Shown here in pieces: positions 53,208-62,900 of a stretch of 64,000 nt of DNA; the first letter of the stretch is position 1, and every line of letters starts with the position of its first letter. The translations under genes and the position numbers were made by a program. Under the pieces are notes generated by a model, which was not told the DNA's origin, searched no databases, and saw only the letters and a list, made by a program, of their open reading frames with translations. This DNA is from Peptococcaceae bacterium (lineage in GTDB: Bacteria > Bacillota > UBA994), in contig JAGXSS010000039.1 of assembly GCA_018334055.1 (NCBI GenBank), positions 1-64,000 of the forward strand, read 5' to 3'.

Positions 53208-55178
53208 CTATTCTCCGGTGCGAGGGGTCTTGGTCCAAGTCTTCGGTGAGCGCCCAATGGCTTTAAGTATCATGGCGCTGGTGTAAGGTACCGGAAAGAA
53301 GAAGGCTGCTAGGGGTAAGAAACACAGTTCCGCCCCTACTCCGAGATGGCCATACCAAGTGAGGGGGCGACTCGTTTGGTCGAGAAAGTGCCGATAACGA
53401 AAGAAGGCATAGAAAGTGAAGCAAATGTACACCAAGCTCAGGACATTTAAAAGTATGCGGATAAAGTGAGGCAAAATGCTGGGGTCGACATTGCCGGTCA
53501 GGTAAAGGAAGAGCATGGTGGGAGGTAGTAAGGTGACGGTCTGATAAAAAGTCCATTCGTAGGGACCTTTAATGGACAAATGCCGTAAGAGAAGCTCCTT
53601 GCGGGCCGGAGGACTACCCTCGGAGCGCCGTATTTTATCCATAACCTGGAGATGACCTGCCCCCCAACGCAGGCGTTGGCGATAAAAGGAGAGAAAACTC
53701 GGGGGGGTCTGCTCACTACTGGCATAGGGTAAATAGTCCGGCCAGGCCCCGGTAGTAAGGTACGCTCGCGTGCCAAGCTCGAGGTCCTCCGTAAGTGATT
53801 GGTGGTCATATCCACCAAGTGCTTGAAGCAGGCTGAACTCGACATAGAGGTTTGTTCCGCCAACAAATGGCAGGCGGCGAAACACCACCGGCAAGTACCA
53901 GTCATGAGCGATGGCTTGATAGAGGGAAGCTATCTTACTAAATGGTCCCATTTCGTAAAAATTGCGCACTTGAAAGACAGGACCCTGCCAAATTTTTGTT
54001 TCTTTTTTTAGGGTGAGCTTCTGATAGGCCACAAAAAGCAGCACATCAGCTTGCGGGCGACTTTCGGCATCATAAAAGCCACAGATGGCCGTTTCAGTAG
54101 AAACCGCCCGCGTCAGGGCATAGTTTAAAGCGCGCCCCTTGGTGGAGGGAACAGTGCTACCTTGGCGCGCGCTAAGCCATAATCCATCGTAATCGTGAGG
54201 AACGTCTACATGTTTGATTACTGGGTGGGGCATGTTTCCTTCGCCTAAAACTCGCGCGACAATATTTTGCGTGGTGGGAAAGCAGTAAGGATAGACATCG
54301 TGGCATAAATGGCGAACTTCGTCCGTATGGATGAGGTTTTGTAAAGAAGAAGACATACCTTGCGCAATGATATTAGTAAAACTAGAGAGAATGTCTTGCG
54401 TGACCTTGTGTCCGGCCTGGGCGGTGCATTTTATGGCCGCGTGCAGGAGGCGAGGATGGGTAGACCCGGCTAGGCTTTCGAAGGTGGCGATGACGGGCAG
54501 GGTTAAGCAAAGGTAGTTTGGGTAAAGTCGGGCGATATCGTCATCCGAACTGCCCGGATAGGCACGGCGCAAGAGGCAGTAGACACGACCCATGTGTAGC
54601 CTTCCGCGGCTCTGGATAAGCTCTGTGGCCAGGGTGGATATAAGCTCCCGCGAGCGCCACCTTGGCTCATTGGTCAATTCAAGAGGGGAGAGCCAAGTGT
54701 GCTCCTTCATCTTGGTGGTATGATATTCTAATAAGGCTATTTCACTCAGCACAGAAAGGGAAAGACGACGCTCTTCATTCCCTAATGGCTCAAGGCACCC
54801 CTTCATGGTGCCGATTAGGAAGGCAAGGGTCTTCTTTATAGTGGAGGGTTTGATGCGGTCAGCTTCTAGAGTTTCTTTTTCATCGGTGACCACTATCACT
54901 TCGTAAGAATTTTTGGGATAATTGAGTTGTTGCATGTGTCGCAAGGTCTTCTCGATTACTTGGGATTCATTGCGGGCAGGAATGAGAATCGAAAAAAACG
55001 GCAATGGATTTTGGCAGACCCTGCTTGTTTCTAGGATGCTGGAAATGGTTACATTTGGGCGGACGTGCCAGTAGCGTTGTTCAGCATAGCGTTTCCAGAG
55101 AAAAAATCTACTAAACATCAGGAAGAGCAGCACATACGCTGCTACGGCGACCAAGTAAATGTACTGGGAGATAGTCAA
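53208..55178 (-). CDS. membrane glycosyltransferase family 2 protein with large insertion
   Basis: A 656-residue GT-A glycosyltransferase. One membrane helix lies at residues 5-25. The nucleotide-sugar fold begins at 60-103 (FFSILIPARNESQVIEKTLRHM, YEVIVVTDE). Residues about 101-320 form a helical insertion not seen in ordinary family members, after which the core resumes (STKGRALNYAL, FYDAESRP with the metal-binding aspartate, SLTEDLELG, RQRLRWG). Three or four C-terminal helices follow. The layout suits a processive or lipid-linked polysaccharide synthase. TTG start 55178 has GAGGTG upstream. No partner genes adjoin. Confidence 0.86.
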   Translation of the reverse strand: MTISQYIYLVAVAAYVLLFLMFSRFFLWKRYAEQRYWHVRPNVTISSILETSRVCQNPLPFFSILIPARNESQVIEKTLRHMQQLNYPKNSYEVIVVTDEKETLEADRIKPSTIKKTLAFLIGTMKGCLEPLGNEERRLSLSVLSEIALLEYHTTKMKEHTWLSPLELTNEPRWRSRELISTLATELIQSRGRLHMGRVYCLLRRAYPGSSDDDIARLYPNYLCLTLPVIATFESLAGSTHPRLLHAAIKCTAQAGHKVTQDILSSFTNIIAQGMSSSLQNLIHTDEVRHLCHDVYPYCFPTTQNIVARVLGEGNMPHPVIKHVDVPHDYDGLWLSARQGSTVPSTKGRALNYALTRAVSTETAICGFYDAESRPQADVLLFVAYQKLTLKKETKIWQGPVFQVRNFYEMGPFSKIASLYQAIAHDWYLPVVFRRLPFVGGTNLYVEFSLLQALGGYDHQSLTEDLELGTRAYLTTGAWPDYLPYASSEQTPPSFLSFYRQRLRWGAGHLQVMDKIRRSEGSPPARKELLLRHLSIKGPYEWTFYQTVTLLPPTMLFLYLTGNVDPSILPHFIRILLNVLSLVYICFTFYAFFRYRHFLDQTSRPLTWYGHLGVGAELCFLPLAAFFFPVPYTSAMILKAIGRSPKTWTKTPRTGE

Positions 55179-55349
55179 GCTCTGTCACCTCTAACCGTAA
55201 TTCTACGCTCCTTAGTGTGTGAAAGAGTTCCGGACAATATCCAATGCGGATGGCAAGGGGCGACAGGATTACTAGCGCTCAAACCGGGGTTAGGCTAACG
55301 AAGTTTTGGGATAACGAAGAGTAAACTTGCAGGAAAGAGAGGGAGAAAC

Positions 55350-56297
55350 ATGGCCAATTTCAATGTCAGTAGCTGTTTGGAGCGTCTTCGGCCGTATATA
55401 ATTCGCACCCCCTTAGTAGAGGTGGAGCACCTCTCAGCCCAAACGGGGAAACGTATTTTTCTCAAAATAGAAAGCCTGCAAAAAACCAGAGCTTTTAAAT
55501 TTCGCGGTGCCATGAATTTCTTGCTGACGATGAGCGGCAAAGAGGCGGAGAGTAAGGTTATTACAGCCTCTAGTGGCAGTCACGGCTTAGGATTAGCGCT
55601 CAGTGGAAAGATTTTGGGACTAGAGTGCATTGTGGTCATGCCCAAGAATGCTTCGCTCGTCAAACAGGAGAGAGCTAAAGGATATGGGGCAACAGTACTT
55701 TTACACGGCAGTTGCTACGACGAAGCGCGGGAGCAAGCCGAACTTTTATCGGCCCAAGAGGGTTATGTCTACGTGCCAAGTTTCAACCATCCGCGCATCA
55801 TCGAAGGACAAGCGACCATTTTGGCGGAAATTTTAGCTGACCGCCCAGAAACAGATGTTGTCTTTGCGCCTGTGGGTGGTGGTGGGCTCGTAGCAGGCTT
55901 GCTCCTCGCCAAAGAACAACTCTGCTCCAAGGTGGCAATTATTGGCGTGGAGCCGAACGGCGCCGCTTGCATGCAGGCCTCGGTTGACGCCGGCATTCTG
56001 TCTACCTTGTCTAGCATGCACACCATTGCTGACGGTGTCGCCGTGCGCACTCCGGGAGAACTGACCTTTGCTATAGTCCATAAGCACAAGCCGGCGCTGC
56101 ACCAAGTTAGTGATGAAGATATCAGATGTGCCCAGAAAGATTTGCTCAGTGAGATGCGAGTAGTGGTGGAGACGGCGGGGGCGGTGGCAGTAGCTGGGAT
56201 GCGCACTTACGATTTGCCCTCTAGTGTAAAAAATATAGTCTGTATAGTTAGTGGGTCTAATGTCGACACAGCAGAAATAGCACAGCTGCTGATTTGA
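55350..56297 (+). CDS. threonine/serine dehydratase-like PLP enzyme
   Basis: A 315-residue fold-type II PLP enzyme similar to catabolic threonine dehydratase and serine racemase/dehydratase. Motifs: RTPLVEVEHLSAQTGKRIFLKIESLQ, the lysine in TRAFKFRGAMNF, SSGSHGLGLALSGK, and the phosphate loop PVGGGGLVAGLLLA. It lacks the C-terminal ACT-like regulatory domain, so feedback-regulated IlvA is unlikely. It may deaminate threonine or serine to a keto acid. It diverges from the glycosyltransferase gene; the next gene lies on the same strand 112 bases away. Confidence 0.88.
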   Translation: MANFNVSSCLERLRPYIIRTPLVEVEHLSAQTGKRIFLKIESLQKTRAFKFRGAMNFLLTMSGKEAESKVITASSGSHGLGLALSGKILGLECIVVMPKNASLVKQERAKGYGATVLLHGSCYDEAREQAELLSAQEGYVYVPSFNHPRIIEGQATILAEILADRPETDVVFAPVGGGGLVAGLLLAKEQLCSKVAIIGVEPNGAACMQASVDAGILSTLSSMHTIADGVAVRTPGELTFAIVHKHKPALHQVSDEDIRCAQKDLLSEMRVVVETAGAVAVAGMRTYDLPSSVKNIVCIVSGSNVDTAEIAQLLI

Positions 56298-56408
56298 ACT
56301 GCTCTGTGCTAGCGGTAGCGTATGTTTAGAATGCGTGATAAAATTAGTGGCCCTGTGTTGGGCATAAACTTTCGCCTTAGGACATAGGTGGCATTGGAGG
56401 GCTTGGAT

Positions 56409-56870
56409 ATGGACGCCATAGGGATTATTTTGTCGGTAGTGGCATTGCTCGCGGCAGCTCTCGCGCACTCTGAATTTGCTAAAGCGAGGCGCATGTATCG
56501 GGTCTTTATGACCGGAACAGACCAAGGGAACTTAGAGCAGGTATTGCTCGCCCAAGCCGCCCGCATAGCGCATTTAGAACAGGAACGCCAGAGCCAAGGG
56601 AAACAATTGTGGGAGGTTGAGCAGAAGCTCGCGCAGGCCATACAAAAGGTGGGCATGGTCAGGTTTAATGCCTTTAGTGATGTCGGGGGAGAAATGAGCT
56701 TTGCGGTCGCCCTGCTAGATTCTCAGGGCAGTGGGGTGGTTGTTAGCTCTATCTACGGACGGTCTGAAGCGAGAGTTTACGCCAAGCCGGTGGTCAAGGG
56801 TGGTACCAGTAGCCCCTTGAGTAAAGAAGAGAGGGCGGCCATAGAGCAGGCTATAGAGACAAATAAATAG
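56409..56870 (+). CDS. DUF4446 family membrane protein
   Basis: A protein of about 153 aa: an N-terminal hydrophobic helix (IGIILSVVALLAAALA), a coiled-coil section (LAQAARIAHLEQERQSQGKQLWEVEQKLAQAIQ) and a C-terminal beta domain containing VRFNAFSDVGGEMSFAVALLD and IYGRSEARVYAKPV, which define DUF4446. Function unknown, often near origin or cell-wall genes in Firmicutes. ATG 56409 has GGAGGG upstream; the track's GTG lacks a site. Confidence 0.9.
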   Translation: MDAIGIILSVVALLAAALAHSEFAKARRMYRVFMTGTDQGNLEQVLLAQAARIAHLEQERQSQGKQLWEVEQKLAQAIQKVGMVRFNAFSDVGGEMSFAVALLDSQGSGVVVSSIYGRSEARVYAKPVVKGGTSSPLSKEERAAIEQAIETNK

Positions 56871-56951
56871 TTGCACGGCAAAGTAATGTGTGCAGGATAT
56901 TGAGCAAGCTCTGAAGAATGCATTTCTTTGCGTGAGGGGAGGGGTCGTCAC

Positions 56952-57890
56952 TTGGTTTCGAACAAGAAACAAGAAAAAGAATTCACCCTACTAATTGTTC
57001 CTCATGGGGACGAAGAAACTTATGCCATGCGCATGCCGTATTGGTGGTTGCACTGGGGTGGTATAGCCTTAGTGGTGCTCTTTATCAGCTCCATCAGTCT
57101 CATATATTCTCTTAGGCAGACCAAACTGCAACTGGCGAACTACCATGGCTTGATGCTTGAAAACAGGCAGCAACAGGAACATATATTGTTTCTGGCCAAA
57201 CAGACCACCGAACTGCAGACCCAACTACAGGAGATACAGGCTTTAGACACCTCGATTCGAGAAATGATGAAATTGGGCAGTAGCCGAGTCACCACTTCGG
57301 CTCGTGTTCAGCCTGCCCTAGCTATCGCACAAGAAGGCGCGACTCGCTCACAATTGACCAATCGCAGCCTGAGTTTGGCGGCGACACTGTTGCGCACCGA
57401 ACAGAATATCGAATCTATCAAAGAAGCTCTCCCCGAGACTGAGGACAGCCTCAAGGGACTTGAGCAGCAGGTGGAGGAACGCCAAGCAAAAGAAGAGGCC
57501 ACTCCTTCCCTGTGGCCGGTCGCGGGGGATATCACCTCTGGTTTTGGCATGCGTCGCTCACCTTTTGGCGCCGGCCGCGAGTTTCATGCCGGCATAGATA
57601 TTGCTGCCCCGCGCGGTACGCCGGTCCATGCTACCGCAGCAGGCACGGTGCGCATGGCCAGCTTTAATGGGGGTTATGGTAATGTGGTCTTCGTTGACCA
57701 TGGTTTTGGTTTCAGCACGGTCTATGCTCATCTCTCCAGGATATCCGTGCGCGTTGGGCAAGAGCTTGCCAAGGGGCAACTAGTGGGGCTCGTGGGCAGT
57801 ACCGGGCGCAGCACTGCCCCGCACTTACACTATGAAGTGCGGGTGGGTGGTACGACCGTCAACCCCATGCGATTCTTAGAAGCGAGGTAG
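56952..57890 (+). CDS. M23-family LytM-type peptidase, membrane anchored
   Basis: A 312-residue type II membrane protein: a helix at about 35-58 (HWGGIALVVLFISSISLIYSL), a coiled-coil stalk at 65-190 and a C-terminal LytM domain (SGFGMRRSPFGAGREFHAGIDIAAP, with the zinc His and Asp; YAHLS; PHLHYEVRV). The metal ligands are intact, so it should cleave peptidoglycan cross-bridges rather than act only as an activator. The TTG at 56952 is preferred because of GGGGAGGGG upstream. It overlaps the bactofilin gene by one base, a common pairing in which bactofilin positions the hydrolase. Confidence 0.94.
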   Translation: MVSNKKQEKEFTLLIVPHGDEETYAMRMPYWWLHWGGIALVVLFISSISLIYSLRQTKLQLANYHGLMLENRQQQEHILFLAKQTTELQTQLQEIQALDTSIREMMKLGSSRVTTSARVQPALAIAQEGATRSQLTNRSLSLAATLLRTEQNIESIKEALPETEDSLKGLEQQVEERQAKEEATPSLWPVAGDITSGFGMRRSPFGAGREFHAGIDIAAPRGTPVHATAAGTVRMASFNGGYGNVVFVDHGFGFSTVYAHLSRISVRVGQELAKGQLVGLVGSTGRSTAPHLHYEVRVGGTTVNPMRFLEAR

Positions 57891-58321
57891 TGAAAGAGAT
57901 GTTTGGTAGCAGCAAACCGAAGAGCGATATTCAGCAGGAGCGCCAGCACGACAAGGTAGATACCATCATTGGCGCGGGGACAGTCTTCGTCGGCGATATC
58001 CGAGTTAAGGGTACATTACGCATTGATGGACGCGTAGAAGGCAAGGTGGACTGTGCCGGCGACCTAGTCGTGGGCGATGCTGGGGTTGTTGAGGCCGAGG
58101 TGCACAGTCGCTCCATCAAACTGGGCGGTACCATTAAGGGAAATATCTTTGTTACAGGCACGATGGACATTGCCGGTACAGGCAAGCTCTACGGTGATAT
58201 GACGGCTGGCAAAGTAGTGATCGCCGACGGAGCCATCTTTCACGGGCAGTGCAATATGCAGGCGCCAGAAATAGGGATACAGAAAAAAGGAATAGAGAGT
58301 ACCCCGGTAGCAAAAGGCTAG
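57890..58321 (+). CDS. bactofilin (polymer-forming cytoskeletal protein)
   Basis: A 143-residue beta-helical protein: a flexible N-terminal tail, then the core TIIGAGTVFVGDIRVKGTLRIDGRVEGKV with successive six-residue strand repeats, ending ADGAIFHGQCNM. Bactofilins form non-polar filaments at the membrane and direct cell-wall enzymes. The GTG start overlaps the stop of the M23 peptidase gene (TAGTG), indicating coupled expression of scaffold and hydrolase. Confidence 0.95.
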   Translation: MKEMFGSSKPKSDIQQERQHDKVDTIIGAGTVFVGDIRVKGTLRIDGRVEGKVDCAGDLVVGDAGVVEAEVHSRSIKLGGTIKGNIFVTGTMDIAGTGKLYGDMTAGKVVIADGAIFHGQCNMQAPEIGIQKKGIESTPVAKG

Positions 58322-58345
58322 GGGGAACAGTATGGAGGCACTACA

Positions 58346-59260
58346 TTGCGCATAGCTCTTATCGTCAATAAAGTTGCCGGCAACGGTGGGTGCGGGCAAA
58401 AGTATCTGGGTGTCGCTGGCTACTTTCAGAGCGCGGGTATTGATTTTACGCCGATGTTCACTGAAAAACCCGGACATGCTACGGAATTAGCCAGACAAGC
58501 GGTGCAGGCCGGCTACGAGGCCGTGGTCTCTATGGGCGGTGATGGCACTCTGAACGAAGTGGTCAACGGGGTGGCTGGTAGCGGAGTAATTTTAGGTTTT
58601 ATACCTGCCGGATCCGGCAACGATTTCGGACGCACTTTTGGCGTTAGCTCGCGCGACACAGTAGGGGCCTGCCAGGTCATTGCCAGCGCTAAGGTGCGGG
58701 AAATAAATATTGGCCGCATTGGAGAGCGATATTTTATTAATATCGCCGGGGCAGGTTTCGATGCGGAGGTGGGTTTGACAGCTAATACTTGGGGCAAGAG
58801 ATATTTTCGCGGGTACTTGGCCTATGTAGCCTCGATCTTGCGGCAACTAGTGTTCTATACTCCCCAAGAGGTGGACATCGAACTTGATGGCCAAGTGCGA
58901 CATGCCAAGGTGTGGTTTGTCGCCATCGCCAATGCTCGCTACTTCGGCGGTGGACTCATGATCGCGCCCCAGGCTGAGCTTGACGATGACCTCTTTGATG
59001 TCTGCATTGTCAAAGAGATCACTAAGCTTGAACTCATTAAGATGATACCAAAAGTTTTTAAAGGTGAGCATGTCCACCATCAAGCGGTAGAGATGCATCG
59101 GGCGCGCAGAGTTCGGATATCTTCCTTGGCGAAGATGGCTGTCCAGGCCGATGGCGAGGTCTTGGGGATACTGCCGCAGGAGTTCCACATTGCCGAAACT
59201 AAGCAAAAAGTCTTTTTGCCCTTAAGAACTCCGACTCTGCCGCAATACATCATAAAATAA
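58346..59260 (+). CDS. diacylglycerol kinase-family lipid kinase (YegS/DgkB-like)
   Basis: A 304-residue soluble lipid kinase: ALIVNKVAGNGGCGQKYL at the N terminus, the nucleotide-binding VVSMGGDGTLNEVVNGV, GFIPAGSGNDFGRTFG, and the C-terminal domain (FVAIANARYFGGGLMIAPQA, DDLFDVCIVKE). Relatives phosphorylate diacylglycerol or other lipids and return them to phospholipid synthesis. The TTG start follows GGAGGCACTACA. It closes the run of envelope-related genes from DUF4446 onwards. Confidence 0.93.
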   Translation: MRIALIVNKVAGNGGCGQKYLGVAGYFQSAGIDFTPMFTEKPGHATELARQAVQAGYEAVVSMGGDGTLNEVVNGVAGSGVILGFIPAGSGNDFGRTFGVSSRDTVGACQVIASAKVREINIGRIGERYFINIAGAGFDAEVGLTANTWGKRYFRGYLAYVASILRQLVFYTPQEVDIELDGQVRHAKVWFVAIANARYFGGGLMIAPQAELDDDLFDVCIVKEITKLELIKMIPKVFKGEHVHHQAVEMHRARRVRISSLAKMAVQADGEVLGILPQEFHIAETKQKVFLPLRTPTLPQYIIK

Positions 59261-59361
59261 CCAAACATTGGCGCCTGTAGCGAGTTCCTAGTGGTAATAG
59301 GCTCTAAACTTGCCAAAACAATCTTTGCATAGTTGGTCGCTACGGCCGAAAATCATTTTTT

Positions 59362-59468
59362 CGTAGCGACGGTGTATTGCACCGTCGTCCTTGCACCACA
59401 CCTTTTCCCTCGCGCTATTTCCGTTTGTTGGTCAAAGATGGACAACGCACCAGTGGTGCGTTGCTACG
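59362..59468. repeat. hairpin repeat element, copy 1 (107 bp)
   Basis: The element begins CGTAGCGACGGTG and ends GCGTTGCTACG, so its ends are inverted (CGTAGC/GCTACG). It has a 5' hairpin GACGGTG-TATTG-CACCGTC, a central conserved section ACACCTTTTCCC...TTTGTTGGTCAAAGATGG and a 3' hairpin CGCACCAGTGGTGCG. No gene is encoded. Copy 2 lies 70 bases on. It looks like a small non-autonomous mobile repeat. Confidence 0.85.
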
Positions 59469-59507
59469 AAAACCCTCCTCGCCCCGTCCCCTATCTTTGC
59501 GTCCAGG

Positions 59508-59531
59508 GTAGCGGCGTGACATGGCACGCCG
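59508..59531. repeat. partial hairpin repeat (5' module only)
   Basis: GTAGCGGCGTGACATGGCACGCCG matches the first 24 bases of the repeat family in structure. It keeps the GTAGCG lead but has a different stem, GGCGTG/CACGCC, in which both arms have changed together compared with copies 1 and 2. Confidence 0.65.
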
Positions 59532-59536
59532 ACCCC

Positions 59537-59658
59537 CGTAGCGACGAAGTATTACTCCGTCGTCCTCGCACCACACCTTTTCCCTTGCGCTATTTCCGTT
59601 TGTTGGTCAAAGATGGACAACGCACCATTGGACAACGCACCATTGGTGCGTTGCTACG
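59537..59658. repeat. hairpin repeat element, copy 2 (122 bp)
   Basis: Same architecture and central sequence as copy 1, with ends CGTAGCGACG and GCGTTGCTACG. It is exactly 15 bases longer because GGACAACGCACCATT is tandemly duplicated (59615-59629, 59630-59644). The 5' stem is GACG-AGT/ACT-CGTC with one mismatch. It lies between the lipid kinase gene and the nrdJ control region. Confidence 0.85.
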
Positions 59659-59786
59659 GGGTTAAGAATGGAAAAAGGCAGCACTTACTTACGGCAGTGC
59701 AATCAGCGGTTGGTTTCTGTGTTTTGCAGGAACCATATTTTATTGTTTGACCCCTATGCCTAGCGGCCTACTATCTCCAGCTCATT

Positions 59787-59802
59787 ACACAACATATAGT
59801 AG
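59787..59802 (+). promoter_or_regulatory. NrdR box 1 upstream of nrdJ
   Basis: ACACAACATATAGTAG matches the NrdR-box consensus (ACAC-W-ATATAT-W-GTGT) at 13 of 16 positions. It lies 32 bases, start to start, from the second box. NrdR represses ribonucleotide reductase genes when dATP is plentiful. Confidence 0.78.
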
Positions 59803-59818
59803 TAGCATTAACTTCATG

Positions 59819-59834
59819 ATACAATATATTGCGC
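59819..59834 (+). promoter_or_regulatory. NrdR box 2 upstream of nrdJ
   Basis: ATACAATATATTGCGC, 13 of 16 matches to the NrdR-box consensus. The 32-base distance from box 1 places both on the same DNA face, as usual for NrdR operators. It ends 85 bases before the nrdJ start and overlaps a TACAAT that could be a -10. Confidence 0.8.
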
Positions 59835-59919
59835 GAGCGGTAAGGCAGCGATGCGCTACCATCAGTGTAGCTAGTAATTGGCTTGGTGGTAAGCAAAACA
59901 GGTGATTGGGGGACGACTT

Positions 59920-62900
59920 ATGAATAATCTTGACGCGATTATCGTGCGATACTACACCAAACAACTCGAGGGGCGTCCCGACCTCTCGGTTTATGATATG
60001 TTTGCGTGGTCAAAGAGAGATGTACTCCTGAAGGACCACAAGACGGGGAAAGTGCTGACTGATATGAAGAATCTAGAGTTTCCAACCCACTACTCGCAAA
60101 ACGCCGTAGACATTATTGCCTCAAAATACTTCCGCAAGGCTGGGGTAAATAACGAGAGCGGGCAGGAAAATTCACTAAAGATGTTGGTGCATCGTCTGGT
60201 CGATTTCTGGGCCGCGTCCCTTAGTGAGGAAGGAATACTCAAGACAAACGAGCAAAGGCGCATCTTCTACGACGAAGTTGCCTATGGGCTGCTCAACCAA
60301 ATTTTTGCTCCTAACTCTCCGCAATGGTTTAACACCGGTCTAGCCCGTAGTTACGGCATTAAGGGCAGTGAAAATGGCCACTTGTACTATGACCCTAAAC
60401 AAAAAAAAGTCGTGGCGGCGGAGGATACCTACACTCGAACCCAGGCTTCGGCCTGTTTTATCTTGTCAATCGAGGACAGGTTGCTCGGCAAAAACTCAAT
60501 TTCCGAGCACTATGTCACCGAGACGGCCCTCTTCAAAGGTGGCTCCGGCACTGGCACAAACTTTTCGCCACTGCGCGCCGTTGGCGAGAGGCTCTCTGGT
60601 GGGGGCTTTTCCTCGGGTCTCATGAGCTTTTTGAAAGGGCTTGACCGCAATGCCGGCGGGATAAAATCCGGCGGGACTACTAGGCGGGCGGCAAAAATGG
60701 TCTCTTTGGATATCGATCATCCAGAGATTGAAAACTTTATCCTGTGGAAGGTCCGCGAAGAAGACAAGGTGCGGGCGCTAGCGAAGATGGGCTACTCGAC
60801 AGATATCGATGGGGAGGCTTACGAGACAGTCTCAGGGCAAAACTCAAACAATTCTCTGCGCATCCCTGATATTTTTATGCAGCAAGTGCAAAAGTTAAGT
60901 GAAGACCCCACGCAGACTATGAGGCTCACCGGTAGGAAGGACCGTGCCGTGGACAGGGAGGTCTCTGTCTTGCACCTGTGGGAACTATTTAACGAGGCTG
61001 CGCACCGCGTGGCCGACCCTGCCCCACAGTTTACGGACACCTTTAATGCTTGGCATACCTGTCCGGCCGGCGAGGATGGCCAACTGTGGGCCCCGCATAA
61101 TCGACTCAATGCGACTAACCCTTGCGGGGAATACGCCTTTCTTGACGATACCAGCTGCAACTTGGGCTCTCTCAACCTCTATCGTTTTTATGACAGCGAA
61201 AACGGCCAGTTTGACCTAGAAGGGTACCGGCACATGATCAGGTTGTCCCAGTTGGTGCTCGAGGCCTCGATTATATGGGGGCAGTTTCCCACCGAGGATA
61301 TCGCTCGCAAGACCTATCTCTTTCGTACCACCGGCCTAGGGGTAGCCAATTTAGCCGCATTGCTTATGGCCACGGGCCTGCCCTATGATTCGCCGGAAGC
61401 ACGTAGCCTAGCGGCGGCTCTGATGGGCGTGGTCACCGGGGAGAGCTACCGCGTTTCCGCCCTCATGTCCCAAGCCGCCGGCCCTTTTGAGAAGTACGAA
61501 ATCAATCAGGCGCACATGAAGCGGGTTATACGGAACCATGCTCGGGTGGCCGGGGCTCTTAATGACGCTTATGAGGGGCTACATTACGAGCCATATCAAG
61601 TAGACCATAGCCTGCTGCAGGCCCTAGGATGGCCAGAATTATCAACCACCCTCAAAGAGTGTTGGGCGGAGGCAGTAGAGTTTGGGGAGTTGTATGGCTA
61701 TCGGCACGCTCAAGTAACGGTGGTCGCGCCCACAGGTACCATCTCCTTTGCCATGGACTGTGCGGCAACCTCAATCGAGCCTTTCTTCTCGCACGTAGCC
61801 TACAAGAAGCTGGTTGGCGGCGGCTTTATGACCATTGTCAACCCCGTTATACACACCGCACTCCGGAAGTTGGGCTATTCTACAGAGCAGGTAGCCGAAA
61901 TCGCCGAATATATTGGGCGGACAGAAAATGGCAGGTTGGCGGATGGCAAAATGGAAGGCGCGCCACACCTCCAAGAAGAGCACTATGCCGTGTTCGATAC
62001 TGCCAGTAAGAACGGCAGCGGCAGCCGTTTCATCCATCACAACGGCCATGTGCTGATGGTCGCGGCCCTTACTCCCCTCGTCAGCGGGGCCATTTCGAAG
62101 ACAGTTAATTTACCCGCACAGGCGACCATCGACGACTTTAAAGAAGTGCATATCCTGGCCTGGCAAAAAGGCGTGAAGGGCCTAGCCTTGTACCGTGATG
62201 GCTCGAAGTTCGCCCAACCGTTGAACAGCAAAGTGGACAGTGCCGACGACGAGGCCGACCTCGAGAACCTCGATTATCTGTCCTTGTTGAACTATGCTCG
62301 CGTCGCCAAGGAGCGCTTGGCCGCGCCGCTACCTGGGTCAAGGCGCGAAAAAATCACCGGCATTCGCGCCGGCTGCACTCATGCGGCCCAAATAGAAGAT
62401 GTGAAACTATACATTACCGTCAATCGCAATAAATGTGGGAAGATATCCGAGATCTACATGAGTACCGACCGCGAAGGTAGCCTAATCACGGGGCTTCTCA
62501 ATTCTCTCTCCAAGACCATTTCGGTCATGCTCCAGTACCACATTCCGGCTGAAGACATAGCCCGCATGCTGCGGGGACAAAAATATGAACCCCATGGCTT
62601 TGTCACCCGTCACCCATACATTAAAACCGCTAGTTCCATATCTGACCTGATTGCAAAGGTCATTGAAATTGAGCTGGGGGATTACTCGCGGGTGCAAGTG
62701 AAGCCAGAGGGTGACGATGTCATTTTGCGGGCCAAAGCGAGGTTTACGGACAGTCTGCCGGCGCGCCAACCTAGCGGTGTGGAGGAAATTATCCGCGATG
62801 CCGAGAAAAACGGCGAAAAACTGTATCATTCCACTTGCTCGAACTGCTCGAGCTTTCGTATGGCAACAAATGGAACGTGCAAAGTCTGCCTAGACTGTGG

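Noticed and set aside
55833-56525. 230-aa minus-strand ORF opposite the dehydratase and intergenic DNA
   Set aside because: Its sequence is His/Cys/Gln-rich noise, lacks a ribosome site and conflicts with the intact PLP enzyme.
59333-59665. 110-aa plus-strand ORF across the repeats
   Set aside because: It lies over the two hairpin repeats, has no ribosome site, and its repeated peptide segments simply reflect the DNA repeats.
59700-59900. Cobalamin riboswitch before the B12-dependent nrdJ
   Set aside because: I could find no B12-box-like sequence or the multi-stem architecture; two NrdR boxes explain the region better.
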